Below, one piece after another: positions 25,818-33,733 of a stretch of DNA of 64,000 nucleotides; position 1 is the first letter of the stretch, and each line of letters begins with the position of its first letter. The DNA comes from JACRCT01 sp036504155 (GTDB lineage Bacteria > Myxococcota > Myxococcia > Myxococcales > UBA5297), in NCBI GenBank assembly GCA_036504155.1, contig DASXVQ010000122.1:1-64000 (forward strand), given 5' to 3'. The notes beneath the pieces are model-generated. The model made no database searches and was not told the DNA's origin. It worked only from the letters and a program-made list of their open reading frames with translations. Made by a program: the position numbers and the translations under genes.

Positions 25818-26817
25818 CGAGCACCTGCACCGGCTGGCCGTCCCTCAGGTCCCCGGGCGCGTCGACGATGCGCTCGCTCCCGTCCAGCCCGGCGCGCACC
25901 GGCACCGACTGGTCGAAGGCGTCGCCCAGCAACAGCCAGCGCAGCTCGGCCCGGCCCTCGCGGGCGACGAACACCCCGCGCAGGTCGCCCCGCTGCACCA
26001 GCGCCGAGGCGGGGATCCACAGCGCCTCCGCCGCCTCCGGTCCGGCGGGCAGCTCGAGGCGGGCGAAGGTCCCGGCGCGCAGCGCGGCAGGCGCCTCCAC
26101 GACCCGGGCGCGGATCTCCACCCGGTGGGCCACCGGGTCCGCCGAGGGGGCGATGGCGCTCACCTGCGCCACTCCGCGCGCGCCGGCCGACTGGAACGCC
26201 AGGCGCTGGAGCGGCGAAACGAGCGCCACCTCGTCACCCGAGAGCGTCGCCACCAGCTCCAGGCCGCCCCCCTCCAGGTCCACCAGCGGCGTCCCCGGCG
26301 TCACCAGGTCGCCCTCGTTCACGCGCTTGGCCTGGATGCGTCCCGCGAAGGGGGCGCGCACCTCGGTGTAGCGCAGCGCCTCCTCGGCCGCCCCCACCGC
26401 GGCGGCGGCCCGGGCCTGCTCGGCCTGCGCCCCCTCGTGCTCGCTGGCGGTCGCCGCGCCCTCGGCGGCGAGCGTGGCCAGGCGCCGCTCGTGCGCCGAC
26501 GCGCGCCGCAGCTCCGCGCGGGCCGCCGCGAGCTGCGCCCGCAGGTCGTCGTCGGCCAGGGAGACGACCACCCGGTCCCGCTCCACCGCGTCCCCCTCGC
26601 GCACGTGCACCGTGCGCACGCGGGCCGGCACCCGGGTGGAGAGGGTGGCGCGCTGGGCCGGCTCTAGGGTCGCGGGGACGCGCGCGCCGCGCCGCTCCCG
26701 ACCCGCCTGGACCAGGGACACCGTCGCGGTAGGCAGGCTGGCCGGGGAAGGCGGCCTCTCGCCGTGGCCGCACGAGGCCATCGCCGCCAGCGCCATTCCC
26801 AGCAGCCGCGCTCTCAT
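25807..26817 (-). CDS. RND efflux periplasmic adaptor (HlyD/MFP family) lipoprotein
   Basis: A 336-residue membrane-fusion protein. The signal peptide is short with Cys16 (AAMASC), so it is probably a lipoprotein. The lipoyl-like halves are VPARVRTVHVREGDAVERDR (about 65-84) and VRAPFAGRIQAKRVNEGDLV (about 160-179), separated by an alpha-hairpin coiled coil of about 70 residues. The beta-barrel and membrane-proximal domains follow. The ATG at 26817 overlaps the end of the TolC-like gene by 4 bp; the stop overlaps the pump gene by 11 bp. It links the pump to the outer-membrane channel. Confidence 0.92.
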   Translation of the reverse strand: MRARLLGMALAAMASCGHGERPPSPASLPTATVSLVQAGRERRGARVPATLEPAQRATLSTRVPARVRTVHVREGDAVERDRVVVSLADDDLRAQLAAARAELRRASAHERRLATLAAEGAATASEHEGAQAEQARAAAAVGAAEEALRYTEVRAPFAGRIQAKRVNEGDLVTPGTPLVDLEGGGLELVATLSGDEVALVSPLQRLAFQSAGARGVAQVSAIAPSADPVAHRVEIRARVVEAPAALRAGTFARLELPAGPEAAEALWIPASALVQRGDLRGVFVAREGRAELRWLLLGDAFDQSVPVRAGLDGSERIVDAPGDLRDGQPVQVLDAR

Positions 26818-28127
26818 GGGCCCACCCCGTCGATCGGCTGCCCCAGCGCGAGCTCGAGCTTCGCCCACCCCAGCCTCGCCGCGAGCTGCGCCTCGAGCAG
26901 GCCCGAGTGGGCCACCGTCACCGCGCCCTCGGCGTCGAGCAGCTCGGTCAGCGGCAGCAAGCCTTCGCGGTGCCTGGCCCGCCGCAGGTCGCGCGCGGCC
27001 TGCGCGGCGGCGAGCGCCTCCTCTGCGGCGCGGATCCGGGCCTGGGCCGAGCTCACCGCCCGCCGCGCGCGCTCGACCTCGGTGCGCGCCTGGGCCTCGA
27101 GCCAGCGCCTGGACAGCGAGGCCGCCGTCGACGCGCTTTGGGCCGACTCGATCTCCGCGCCGCGCGTGGGGGCGTAGACGTCCCACTGCGCGCCCAGGCC
27201 GGCCGTGGCGAACGCCCCCAGCGCCGAGCCGCCGCCCCACAGCGTCCCGCCTTGCACCTTCACGCCCAGCTGCGGCCACCAGGCGGCGCGCGCCGCGTCC
27301 GCCTCGGCCTGCGCCGCCCGCTCCTGCTCGCGGGCCGCCAGGACGTCGGCTCGCTCGACCGCGCTCGGTTCCGGCCCCGGCGCGGAAGGGGTCCCCACGG
27401 GGCTGACCAGGCTCGCCGTCCGGGCGCCCTCGCCGGCCAGGAGGACGAGCTCGTCCCGGGCGTCGGCCTGCCGCTGCTCGGCGGCGACGAGGTCCGCCTC
27501 CGCCTGGGCGCGGTGCGCGGTGGCGCGCGCCAGCTCCGAGCTCGGCAGCAGCTCCTGGCGGACCCTGGCCTCGACCAGCCGCTCGGTCTCCTTGGCGTCC
27601 TCGAGGACCTGCTGCGAGAAGCGGCGCTGCCGCTCGGTGAGCTGGGAGCGGAAGTAGGCGCTGACGACGGAGACCGCCAGCAGCCGCCGGCGGAAGACCT
27701 GCTGCGCGGCCTGCGCCGCCGCCCTTGCCTGCCCCGCGTCGCTGGCCGCCGAGAGCCGGCCCCCGGTGAAGAGCGGGAGCTCGACCACGGCGGAGGCGCC
27801 CAGGCTGCCCAGGAGGTCGGAGGAGTTGAGCCGGGCCGGGTCGAAGTCGGCGGCCTCCACGTCGCGCTCCTGCAGGCGCATGCCGAAGGCCGCCAGCGGG
27901 TCGTTGGTGACCGTCGCCTGCAGCCCCACCGAGAGCCTGGGGAGCCCCGCCCGGGCGCGCGCGCGGGCCGCGGCCTGGCTCGCCCGCACCTGGGCCTCGC
28001 CCGCGGCCACGCTCGGGTTGTCGCGCAGGGCCCTCGCCACCGCGTCGCCGACGGTCAGCTCCTCGGGCGCGAACTCCGCGGCGGCGCAGAGGGCAGAGGC
28101 GAGGAGGCACGGCACCAGTGGGATCAT
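26814..28127 (-). CDS. TolC-family outer-membrane efflux channel
   Basis: A 437-residue outer-membrane efflux protein. It has a signal peptide (cleavage near CAAAEFA), then two repeats of the OEP domain with long alpha-helical coiled-coil stretches (for example 30-75, 160-230, 245-300, 330-400) rich in Ala/Arg/Glu. Characteristic phrases include VGDAVARALRDNPSVAAGEA at the N-terminus and VELPLFTGGRLSAASDAGQA at the start of the first long helix. It is the first gene of the four-gene efflux operon (channel, adaptor, pump, DUF2892) on the minus strand. Gene overlaps of 4-11 bp throughout argue for one transcript. Confidence 0.93.
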   Translation of the reverse strand: MIPLVPCLLASALCAAAEFAPEELTVGDAVARALRDNPSVAAGEAQVRASQAAARARARAGLPRLSVGLQATVTNDPLAAFGMRLQERDVEAADFDPARLNSSDLLGSLGASAVVELPLFTGGRLSAASDAGQARAAAQAAQQVFRRRLLAVSVVSAYFRSQLTERQRRFSQQVLEDAKETERLVEARVRQELLPSSELARATAHRAQAEADLVAAEQRQADARDELVLLAGEGARTASLVSPVGTPSAPGPEPSAVERADVLAAREQERAAQAEADAARAAWWPQLGVKVQGGTLWGGGSALGAFATAGLGAQWDVYAPTRGAEIESAQSASTAASLSRRWLEAQARTEVERARRAVSSAQARIRAAEEALAAAQAARDLRRARHREGLLPLTELLDAEGAVTVAHSGLLEAQLAARLGWAKLELALGQPIDGVGP

Positions 28128-28436
28128 CGAGCGGAGGCAACCCGCCGCGCGAGCGGCGCCACCTGAACGACACGAGCCGTCGCTGGAGTCTTCGGTCGGG
28201 GGCGGCCGACGGCAAGGCCGCCGGCCCGTGGGGAAGGCTCATCCAGAGGGGCGGGCGCAGGGGGCGCACCCCGCCGGGACTCCCCCAGCGTTCGGACGAG
28301 CGGCGTCTCGAATCGGCCGGCGGCGCTCGCCGGACGGGGGACTTCGACCCGAGAGGCCGGGCGAGCCCGCCAACACGAAGGCCGGCGCCCTTTCGGGACG
28401 CCGGCCTCCGATTGCTTCGAGTCGAGTGAGGGTCGC
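28128..28436. other. intergenic region between efflux operon and ribosomal operon
   Basis: 309 bp between the start of the efflux operon and the 3' end of rplI. It contains the rplI terminator hairpin (28380-28406) and must contain the efflux operon promoter, which I cannot place. The G/C-rich sequence between (28135-28375) carries no recognisable gene, regulator site or RNA. Confidence 0.6.
28380..28406 (-). terminator. terminator hairpin of the ribosomal-protein operon
   Basis: On the minus strand the RNA would fold as GGCCGGCG, a bulged U, CCC, a GAAA tetraloop, then GGG and CGCCGGCC, followed by UUCGUGUU. It lies about 31 bp past the rplI stop codon. The stable GNRA-capped stem is typical of intrinsic terminators in GC-rich genomes. 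Confidence 0.7.
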
Positions 28437-28892
28437 CTACGGCGCGGTGGCCTCGGGGACGATCTCGACCTTCACCTTGCCCACGACCTCGTGGTGGAGC
28501 TTCACGTCCACCTCGAAGGTGCCCAGGGTCTTGATCGGCTCCACCAGGTTGATCTGGCGGCGGTCGATCTTCATGCCCTTGGCGATGAGCGCCTCGGCGA
28601 TGTCCAGCGCGGTGACCGAGCCGAACAGCTTGTCCTGGTCGCCCACCTTGCGGGCCAGCTTCAGCTGCGTCTTGGCGAGCATCGCCGCGACGTCGCCGGC
28701 GGCGGCCTTCAGCTTGGCCTGGCGGGTGGAGATGACCTTCTTGTCGTGCTCGAGCTGGTTGATGTTCTTGTCGTTGGCGAGAACGGCCAGCTTGCGCGGC
28801 AGAAGGTAGTTGCGGCCGTAGCCCTCTTTGACCTCGACGAGGTCTCCCGAGTGGCCGAGGCCCGACACGTCTTCACGGAGAATGACCTTCAT
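28437..28892 (-). CDS. rplI: 50S ribosomal protein bL9
   Basis: A 151-residue protein, normal for bL9. The N-terminal rRNA-binding domain starts MKVILREDVSGLGHSGDLVE and carries the signature GYGRNYLLPRKLAVLA (residues 24-39). A long connecting helix follows (about 41-75), then the C-terminal domain with LFGSVTALDIAEAL (89-102) and a beta strand end (KVKVEIVPEA). It is the last gene of the rplY-pth-rpsF-rpsR-rplI series, 17 bp after rpsR, followed by a terminator. Confidence 0.98.
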   Translation of the reverse strand: MKVILREDVSGLGHSGDLVEVKEGYGRNYLLPRKLAVLANDKNINQLEHDKKVISTRQAKLKAAAGDVAAMLAKTQLKLARKVGDQDKLFGSVTALDIAEALIAKGMKIDRRQINLVEPIKTLGTFEVDVKLHHEVVGKVKVEIVPEATAP

Positions 28893-28909
28893 GTTCGGGC
28901 TCCTTGGCG

Positions 28910-29248
28910 TCAGACGTTGTGCAGCACGGTGTACGGCAGCAGCGCGACCATGCGGGCCCGCTTGATTGCCGCGGCCACCTGCCGCTGGTGCTTCGCGCAG
29001 TTCCCGCTGATGCGGCGGGGGATGATCTTGCCGCGCTCGGTGACGTAGTACTTGAGGGTGTTCGAGTCCTTGAAGTCGACCTTCAGGCCCTTCTCGGCGC
29101 AGAAGCGGCACACCTTGCGCCGCCCGAACCCTCGCCCGCCGCGGCCGCCTTCTTCGCGTCCGCCACGGTCTCCACGGTCGTCGCGGCCGCCGCGATCTCC
29201 ACCACGGTCGCCACGGTCGCCCGACTTCTCGCTGTCAAACCTTGCCAT
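28910..29248 (-). CDS. rpsR: 30S ribosomal protein bS18 with RGG/GDR-rich N-terminal extension
   Basis: A 112-residue protein. The S18 core (about 44-112) is clear: KVCRFCAEKGLKVDFKD, then LKYYVTERGKIIPRRISG and NCAKHQRQVAAAIKRARMVA. CRFC plus the later NC and H could bind zinc as in some S18 forms. The first 43 residues are an added low-complexity tail made of GDRGG/RDD/GGR units. Usual S18 is about 75 residues. The ATG at 29248 starts this tail; a shorter start does not exist in frame before the core. S18 pairs with S6 in the platform of the small subunit, and S6 here also has a charged tail. Confidence 0.97.
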   Translation of the reverse strand: MARFDSEKSGDRGDRGGDRGGRDDRGDRGGREEGGRGGRGFGRRKVCRFCAEKGLKVDFKDSNTLKYYVTERGKIIPRRISGNCAKHQRQVAAAIKRARMVALLPYTVLHNV

Positions 29249-29289
29249 GACTGTTCAATCCTTTGTCTAGAAGTACGGAGGCGGGCGCC

Positions 29290-29814
29290 TTAGGCGCTCT
29301 CCTCACCCTCGAAGTCACGCTCGGGCCGCGGGCCGCGCTCGCTGCGCTCGGGCCGCTCGGTCCGCTCAGGAACCGCCGCCTCGCCCTCGGGGCGGGGACG
29401 GTCGTCGGCGTCGCCGGCCAGCTTGGCGTCGGGCTCGACCGGACGGGTCTCGGGGTCGATGTCGTCGGCCACGTGGTGGCTGAGGTACTTGGACACGTCA
29501 TCGCTGATGGTGAGCAGGCGCTCGACCTCGGAGACGATGCCGGGATTGCCCAGGTAATCGCAGTGGATGTACACCGCACGGGGCTGCTTGGCGACCACGA
29601 ACGCGGTCTTCTTCTTGCCCCAGTTGGTGAACTTGATGACCTTGCCGCCGTCCTTGGACACGGCGGCGCGGATGCGCTCCTTGATGCGCTCGATGCCCTC
29701 GTCGGCGACGTCGGGCTTCACCAGGAACAGGGTCTCGTACTCGCGCAGACGGATCTTGCCGCCTGCGGTGGCCTGAGGGGCTGCTGCCCCGGTGGCCGGC
29801 TGGTTCTCTGCCAT
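29290..29814 (-). CDS. rpsF: 30S ribosomal protein bS6 with charged C-terminal tail
   Basis: A 174-residue protein; the usual length is 95-135. The core (about 20-115) is standard S6: LREYETLFLVKPDVADEGIE, then GKVIKFTNWGKKKTAF, RAVYIHCDYLGNPGIVSEVE and LLTISDDVSKYLSHHV. Residues 1-20 form an Ala/Pro/Gln-rich N-terminal extension. Residues about 116-174 are a Pro/Glu/Arg/Asp tail (for example ERTERPERSERGPRPERDFE). The ATG at 29814 has AGGAG about 10 bases upstream. Acidic tails on S6 occur elsewhere, sometimes polyglutamylated by RimK, though that is not shown here. The gene is followed by rpsR, 41 bp away. Confidence 0.97.
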   Translation of the reverse strand: MAENQPATGAAAPQATAGGKIRLREYETLFLVKPDVADEGIERIKERIRAAVSKDGGKVIKFTNWGKKKTAFVVAKQPRAVYIHCDYLGNPGIVSEVERLLTISDDVSKYLSHHVADDIDPETRPVEPDAKLAGDADDRPRPEGEAAVPERTERPERSERGPRPERDFEGEESA

Positions 29815-29940
29815 TGCGTGCTTCTCCTCTCGGATCAGTGCTGCGAGCCGCAAATCACGTGGTCTGCGGCGAGGAGCCGCCGGAGGCACCCTATGTGCCC
29901 CCGGTGTCGAAGGCCTTATCGCCTTCGCCCGCGGTCCCTC
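29815..29940 (-). promoter_or_regulatory. candidate rpsF leader with two stem-loops
   Basis: The 177 bp between pth and rpsF folds, on the minus strand, into two nearby hairpins: CGAAGGC/GCCTTCG around 29908-29927 and GGGGCAC/GTGCCTC around 29883-29902, the latter flanked by CCGG and CCGG/CGG elements. In many bacteria the S6:S18 complex binds a leader structure with a CCG-containing loop upstream of rpsF to regulate its own operon. The position fits, and CCG motifs are present, but I could not match the full consensus by eye. Confidence 0.3.
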
Positions 29941-29991
29941 GCTGCTGCCTGCTTCTGAGGGGCCGTCGGCGAAACCGAAAAGGGGCTGCTG

Positions 29992-30555
29992 CTACCGGCG
30001 GTTGAAGTCGTTCATCGCCTTGGCGAGGCCGGCCTTGAAGATGGCCTCGATGGCTGCGACCGCCTTCTGCGAGGTCTCCTTCCAGAGGGGGGCTTCGTCC
30101 TTCGTGAAGCCGCCGAGCACGTGCCCCACGGTCCGTTCCTTGGTCTCGGGCTTGCCGATGCCGACGCGGATGCGGATGAAGTCGTCCGTGCCGAGCCTCT
30201 CGACGATCGAGTCCAGGCCGTGGTGCCCTCCGGTGCCGCCTCCTTTCCTGAGCTGCAGCCGTCCGAGCGGCATGTCCAGCTCGTCGTGCACGACGATGAG
30301 GTCTTCGCCCATCACCTTGTAGAACCGCGCGGCGGGGCCGACCGATTCGCCCGAGCAGTTCATGTACGTCTGCGGCTTGAGCAGGGCCACCTTCTCGCCC
30401 TTGACGCTGCCCTGCCCGAAGTCGCCGTCGAACTTGGTGGACGTCAGGTCGATGCCGGCCTTGGTCGCCAGCGCATCGATGATCTGGAACCCGACGTTGT
30501 GGCGGGTGTCCTCGTACCTGTCGCCCGGATTGCCGAGCCCGACGATGAGCCTCAT
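29992..30555 (-). CDS. pth: peptidyl-tRNA hydrolase
   Basis: A 187-residue Pth enzyme that releases tRNA from prematurely dropped peptidyl-tRNA. Family signatures are all present: LIVGLGNPGDRYEDTRHNVG at the N-terminus with catalytic His19, LKPQTYMNCSGESV (Asn near 68), VVHDELDMPLGRLQLRKGGG with Asp about 95, and GGHHGLDSI (His about 113-115). Length is normal. It sits between rplY and rpsF in the same direction, as in many delta-proteobacteria and in Bacillus (ctc-pth). Confidence 0.98.
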   Translation of the reverse strand: MRLIVGLGNPGDRYEDTRHNVGFQIIDALATKAGIDLTSTKFDGDFGQGSVKGEKVALLKPQTYMNCSGESVGPAARFYKVMGEDLIVVHDELDMPLGRLQLRKGGGTGGHHGLDSIVERLGTDDFIRIRVGIGKPETKERTVGHVLGGFTKDEAPLWKETSQKAVAAIEAIFKAGLAKAMNDFNRR

Positions 30556-30618
30556 GAGGCTTCAGCCCTGTGCGGCGCGCGCCCGCGGAGGAGCGCGCGC
30601 CGCAGCAGGAAAACGAAG

Positions 30619-31380
30619 CTACTTCTTGCCCTTGGCCGGGGCCGCGGCCGGAGCCGCGCCGGGGGCCGCGCCCTTCGCACCCGCCGCGGGGGCGGCTGCG
30701 CCAGGAGCGCCGGGAGCGCCAGGAGCGCCAGGAGCGCCAGGGGCCGCAGGAGCGCCAGGGGCGCCCGGAACGGCGGCCGCAGCAGCGGCGGCCTCCTCGG
30801 GAGTCGGGGCCACGACCTCTTCCTTCTCCGGGGCCACGACGCCGACGATGGCGAAGTTGGTCATGAACTTGGGCGTCACGCCCTTCGGGCACTTGACGTC
30901 CTTGACGTGGATCGAGCCGCCGACCTTGAGGGCGGTGACGTCGACCTCGATCTTCTCGGGGATGTCTTCGGGCAGGCACTGCACCTCGAGCTCGCGGCGC
31001 AGGGCCTGGAGGATGCCGCCCTCGGTCACGCCGACGGCCATGCCGGTGTAGTTCAGGGGGATCTTGACCAGGACCTTCTCGCCCATCCGCACGTCCAGGA
31101 AGTCGGCGTGCAGCAGGTCGTGGTGCACGATCTCGGTCTGGAAGTCCTTGAGGAGGACGGTGCGCTCGGTGCCGTTGTCGAGCTTGAGCGTGAGGATGGT
31201 GTTGTGCTTCTTCGGCGTCGCGAGCGCCGACTTCAGGGCCTCCGGGTCGATGGCGATGTTCAGGGGCTTCGCACCCTTGCCATAGAGGACCGCGGGGATC
31301 TTCGCTGCCACGCGGAGACGGCGGGCGACGCCCTTGCCCGACTCCGTGCGGATGGTGGCCTGCAACTCGATGCGCGTCAT
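30619..31380 (-). CDS. rplY: 50S ribosomal protein bL25/CTC with Gly-Ala-Pro tail
   Basis: A 253-residue long-form L25 (CTC type). The N-terminal L25 domain (about 1-95) starts MTRIELQATIRTESGKGVAR and contains VLYGKGAKPLNIAID and HADFLDV; it binds 5S rRNA. A TL5-type C-terminal beta domain follows (about 100-190, VKIPLNYTGMAVGVTEGGIL). The last 60 residues are a disordered Ala/Pro/Gly tail with GAPGAPGAP repeats ending in KGKK. GGAGG seven bases upstream supports the start. It is the first gene of the operon. Confidence 0.96.
   Translation of the reverse strand: MTRIELQATIRTESGKGVARRLRVAAKIPAVLYGKGAKPLNIAIDPEALKSALATPKKHNTILTLKLDNGTERTVLLKDFQTEIVHHDLLHADFLDVRMGEKVLVKIPLNYTGMAVGVTEGGILQALRRELEVQCLPEDIPEKIEVDVTALKVGGSIHVKDVKCPKGVTPKFMTNFAIVGVVAPEKEEVVAPTPEEAAAAAAAVPGAPGAPAAPGAPGAPGAPGAPGAAAPAAGAKGAAPGAAPAAAPAKGKK
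30698..30766 (-). repeat. short tandem repeat in the rplY tail
   Basis: Nine-base units of the form AGGAGCGCC or GGGAGCGCC repeat about six to seven times, encoding the GAPGAPGAP tail of L25 on the minus strand. Such in-frame units can expand or contract by slippage without harming the reading frame. Confidence 0.75.
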
Positions 31381-31651
31381 TTACTGCCTCCAAGAACTGC
31401 CGCCTTCATGCCTGCTCGAGGGCCGGCATGATGCCGCAGAAACGTGATCTCTCAGGGACTGGAGCCGGGCCAGAACGGCCCAGCGGACCCAAAAGAGCGC
31501 GGATTTCTCGCAGATAATGGGGATCGAGTCAATCGAACGGTCGGGCCGGCCGGCGCGGCGGCAAGCAGGCGAGGGGCTGGGGTGGGACCGCGGTGGGCCG
31601 GCGACCGGAAATCGCCCGTCGTGGCCGGGGCTTGGGCCTTGCGGACGGGGG

Positions 31652-32011
31652 TCAGCGCATCCCGTTGCAGAACCGGGACACGGTGGCGACCAGGTTCTCG
31701 AAGTCGAACGGCTTCTGCAGCAGCGCGTTGGCTCCCTCGACGATCGACGGGTAGGTCGTCACCACCACGACCGGCACCTTCTCGAACCCCTGGCGGCGGC
31801 GCAGGGCCTCGAGGAACTGCCAGCCGTTCATCTCCGGCATCACCAGGTCGAGCAGGATGACGCAGGGCTTGGGCCCGCGGTCCAGGTGCTCGAGCGCCTC
31901 GCGGCCGTTCCTGGCCGACAGGACGCGAAAGCCGGCCGCGTCGAGCAGCCCGCCGACCACCTCGCGGATGTCGCCATCGTCCTCGACGACCATCACGCTG
32001 CCGCCCGTCAT
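31652..32011 (-). CDS. single-domain response regulator (CheY-like receiver)
   Basis: A 119-residue receiver with no output domain. The acidic pocket is Glu10-Asp11-Asp12, the phospho-acceptor is Asp55 (LLDLVMPEMNG), the switch Thr is Thr85-Thr86 (VVVTTYPS) and the conserved Lys is Lys100 (QKPFDFENL). The fold is complete, so it should be phosphorylated by a histidine kinase encoded elsewhere; none lies in the window. It follows the permease gene by 45 bp in the same direction and could be cotranscribed. Confidence 0.92.
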   Translation of the reverse strand: MTGGSVMVVEDDGDIREVVGGLLDAAGFRVLSARNGREALEHLDRGPKPCVILLDLVMPEMNGWQFLEALRRRQGFEKVPVVVVTTYPSIVEGANALLQKPFDFENLVATVSRFCNGMR

Positions 32012-32056
32012 GTTCGCAAAACCTCGGCGGCAACCTGTGCACGGGCGGCGTGCTCG

Positions 32057-33604
32057 TCAGCCGCCTGGGCGGGGCCAGGAGCTGGTCGGGCCTGGCTGGG
32101 TGCCGGCGGCGGCGCTCGCGGCCTGCTGCGCCATCACGCTGTGCTTGCGCCCGTAGAAGAAATAGATGACCAGGCCGATCGCCAGCCAGGCGCCCAGCCG
32201 CCACCAGTTGCCGGTGGGCAGCGAGAACATCAAGAGCAGGCAGGCGAGGATGCCCATGACGGGCACGAACGGGACCCAGGGGCAGCGGAACGGCCGCTCG
32301 GCCTCGGGGTGCTTCTTGCGCATGATGAGCACCGCGGTGCAGACGATGACGAAGGCGAGCAGGGTGCCGATGTTCGTCAGGTGCAGCAGGAAGTCGATGG
32401 GCGCCAGGCCCGCCCCGATGATCACGAAGCAGCCGATGGCGATGGTCGACTTCCAGGGCGTGCGGAACCTGGGGTGCACGTCGCCGAAGAAGCCCTTGGG
32501 CACCAGGCCGTCGCGGGCCATGGCCAGGAAGACCCGCGGGCCGCTGAGCATCATCACCAGCAGGACCGAGGTGATGCCGGCCACGCCGGCGGCGGCGATG
32601 AGGAACTCGGCCCAGCCGATGTCCTTCTGCTGGAAGGCGCGGGACACCGGCGCGTTGATGTCCAACTGGTCGTAGCGGACCATGCCGGTGAGCACGGCGA
32701 CGACCGCGATGTAGAGGACGGTGCAGATGACGAGCGAGGTGATGATGCCGATGGGCACGTCGCGCTGGGGGTTCTTGGCCTCCTCGGTGTGCGTGGAGAC
32801 CGAGTCGAAGCCGATGTAGGCGAAGAAGATGATCGCCGCGCCGGCGAGCATGCCCACCGGTGACCCGCCGGGGTCGGTCTGGCCGGCGAGGTGGTGGCCG
32901 AAGAAGTTGATGCCCGTCCAGCCGAACGGGGCGAAGGGCTTCCAGTTCTCGGTGTCGATGTAGAAGACGCCGACGGCGATGACGAAGAGGACCGCGGCGA
33001 GCTTGATCATCACCATCGCGGCGTTGAACGAGGCGCTCTCGCTGATGCCCTTGACCAGGATGGCGGTGACGAGGGCGACGATGACGATGGCGGGCAGGTT
33101 GACGTAGGAGCCGGTGGAGACGAACTGGCCGAGGGCGCCGTCGTAGCGCCAGGGCGACTCGCGCAGCACCGCCGGCAGGTGCCAGCCGAACTTGGCGAGC
33201 ACGTTCTGGAAGTAGCCGGACCAGCCGGTGGCGACCGTGGCGCTGCCGACCGCGTACTCGAGCACCAGGTCCCAGCCGATGATCCAGGCGAAGAGCTCGC
33301 CGAGCGTCGCGTAGGCGTAGGTGTAGGCCGAGCCGGCGACCGGGACCATGGCGGCGAACTCGGCGTAGCAGAGCGCCGCGAAGACGCAGGTGATGCCGGC
33401 GACGACGTAGGAGAGCATCAGCGCCGGGCCGCCGACGTTGTGCGCCGCCGCGCCGGTCGCCACGAAGATCCCGGCGCCGATGATGGCGCCGACGCCGAGG
33501 GCGGTGAGCTGGACCGGGCCCAGGACCCGGCGGAGCCGGTTCTCGCCCTTCGCCTCCTCGAGCAGGAGAGACAGGGGCTTGCGGGCAAAGAGCTGGCTGG
33601 CCAT
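32057..33604 (-). CDS. APC-superfamily amino acid permease (CAT/YfnA-like)
   Basis: A 515-residue transporter with about 12-14 hydrophobic helices. The first helix has the APC substrate-site motif GVGAIIGAGIFVATGAAAHN (about residues 37-56). Other landmarks are YAEFAAMVPVAGSAYTYAYA (TM3) and FFAYIGFDSVSTHTEEAKNPQRD (TM6-7, with the FDxxxTxxEE motif of cationic amino acid transporters). It probably imports or exchanges amino acids; the specific substrate is not evident. GGGGAGG lies 10 bases before the ATG. Confidence 0.92.
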   Translation of the reverse strand: MASQLFARKPLSLLLEEAKGENRLRRVLGPVQLTALGVGAIIGAGIFVATGAAAHNVGGPALMLSYVVAGITCVFAALCYAEFAAMVPVAGSAYTYAYATLGELFAWIIGWDLVLEYAVGSATVATGWSGYFQNVLAKFGWHLPAVLRESPWRYDGALGQFVSTGSYVNLPAIVIVALVTAILVKGISESASFNAAMVMIKLAAVLFVIAVGVFYIDTENWKPFAPFGWTGINFFGHHLAGQTDPGGSPVGMLAGAAIIFFAYIGFDSVSTHTEEAKNPQRDVPIGIITSLVICTVLYIAVVAVLTGMVRYDQLDINAPVSRAFQQKDIGWAEFLIAAAGVAGITSVLLVMMLSGPRVFLAMARDGLVPKGFFGDVHPRFRTPWKSTIAIGCFVIIGAGLAPIDFLLHLTNIGTLLAFVIVCTAVLIMRKKHPEAERPFRCPWVPFVPVMGILACLLLMFSLPTGNWWRLGAWLAIGLVIYFFYGRKHSVMAQQAASAAAGTQPGPTSSWPRPGG

Positions 33605-33733
33605 TTCGAGGTGTCCTCCCCAGGAGCGAGGGCGAACCGTAGCCGACCCCGGCGCCGGGCGGCAACGTCGTTCGCCGCGTTAGGCTTGCCGTCGGGGATC
33701 GAAGCTTCGGCCCCGGAGAGGCGTCCGGTACTC

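Noticed and set aside
25827..28269. Upstream extension of the efflux adaptor frame through the TolC-like gene
   Set aside because: The extension beyond the ATG at 26817 is shadow sequence over the channel gene. The lipoprotein signal starts at 26817.
31381..31651. Search for a tRNA or regulatory RNA between rplY and the response regulator
   Set aside because: No T-arm (GTTCGA-type) or cloverleaf pattern visible on either strand; probably only promoter and leader sequence.
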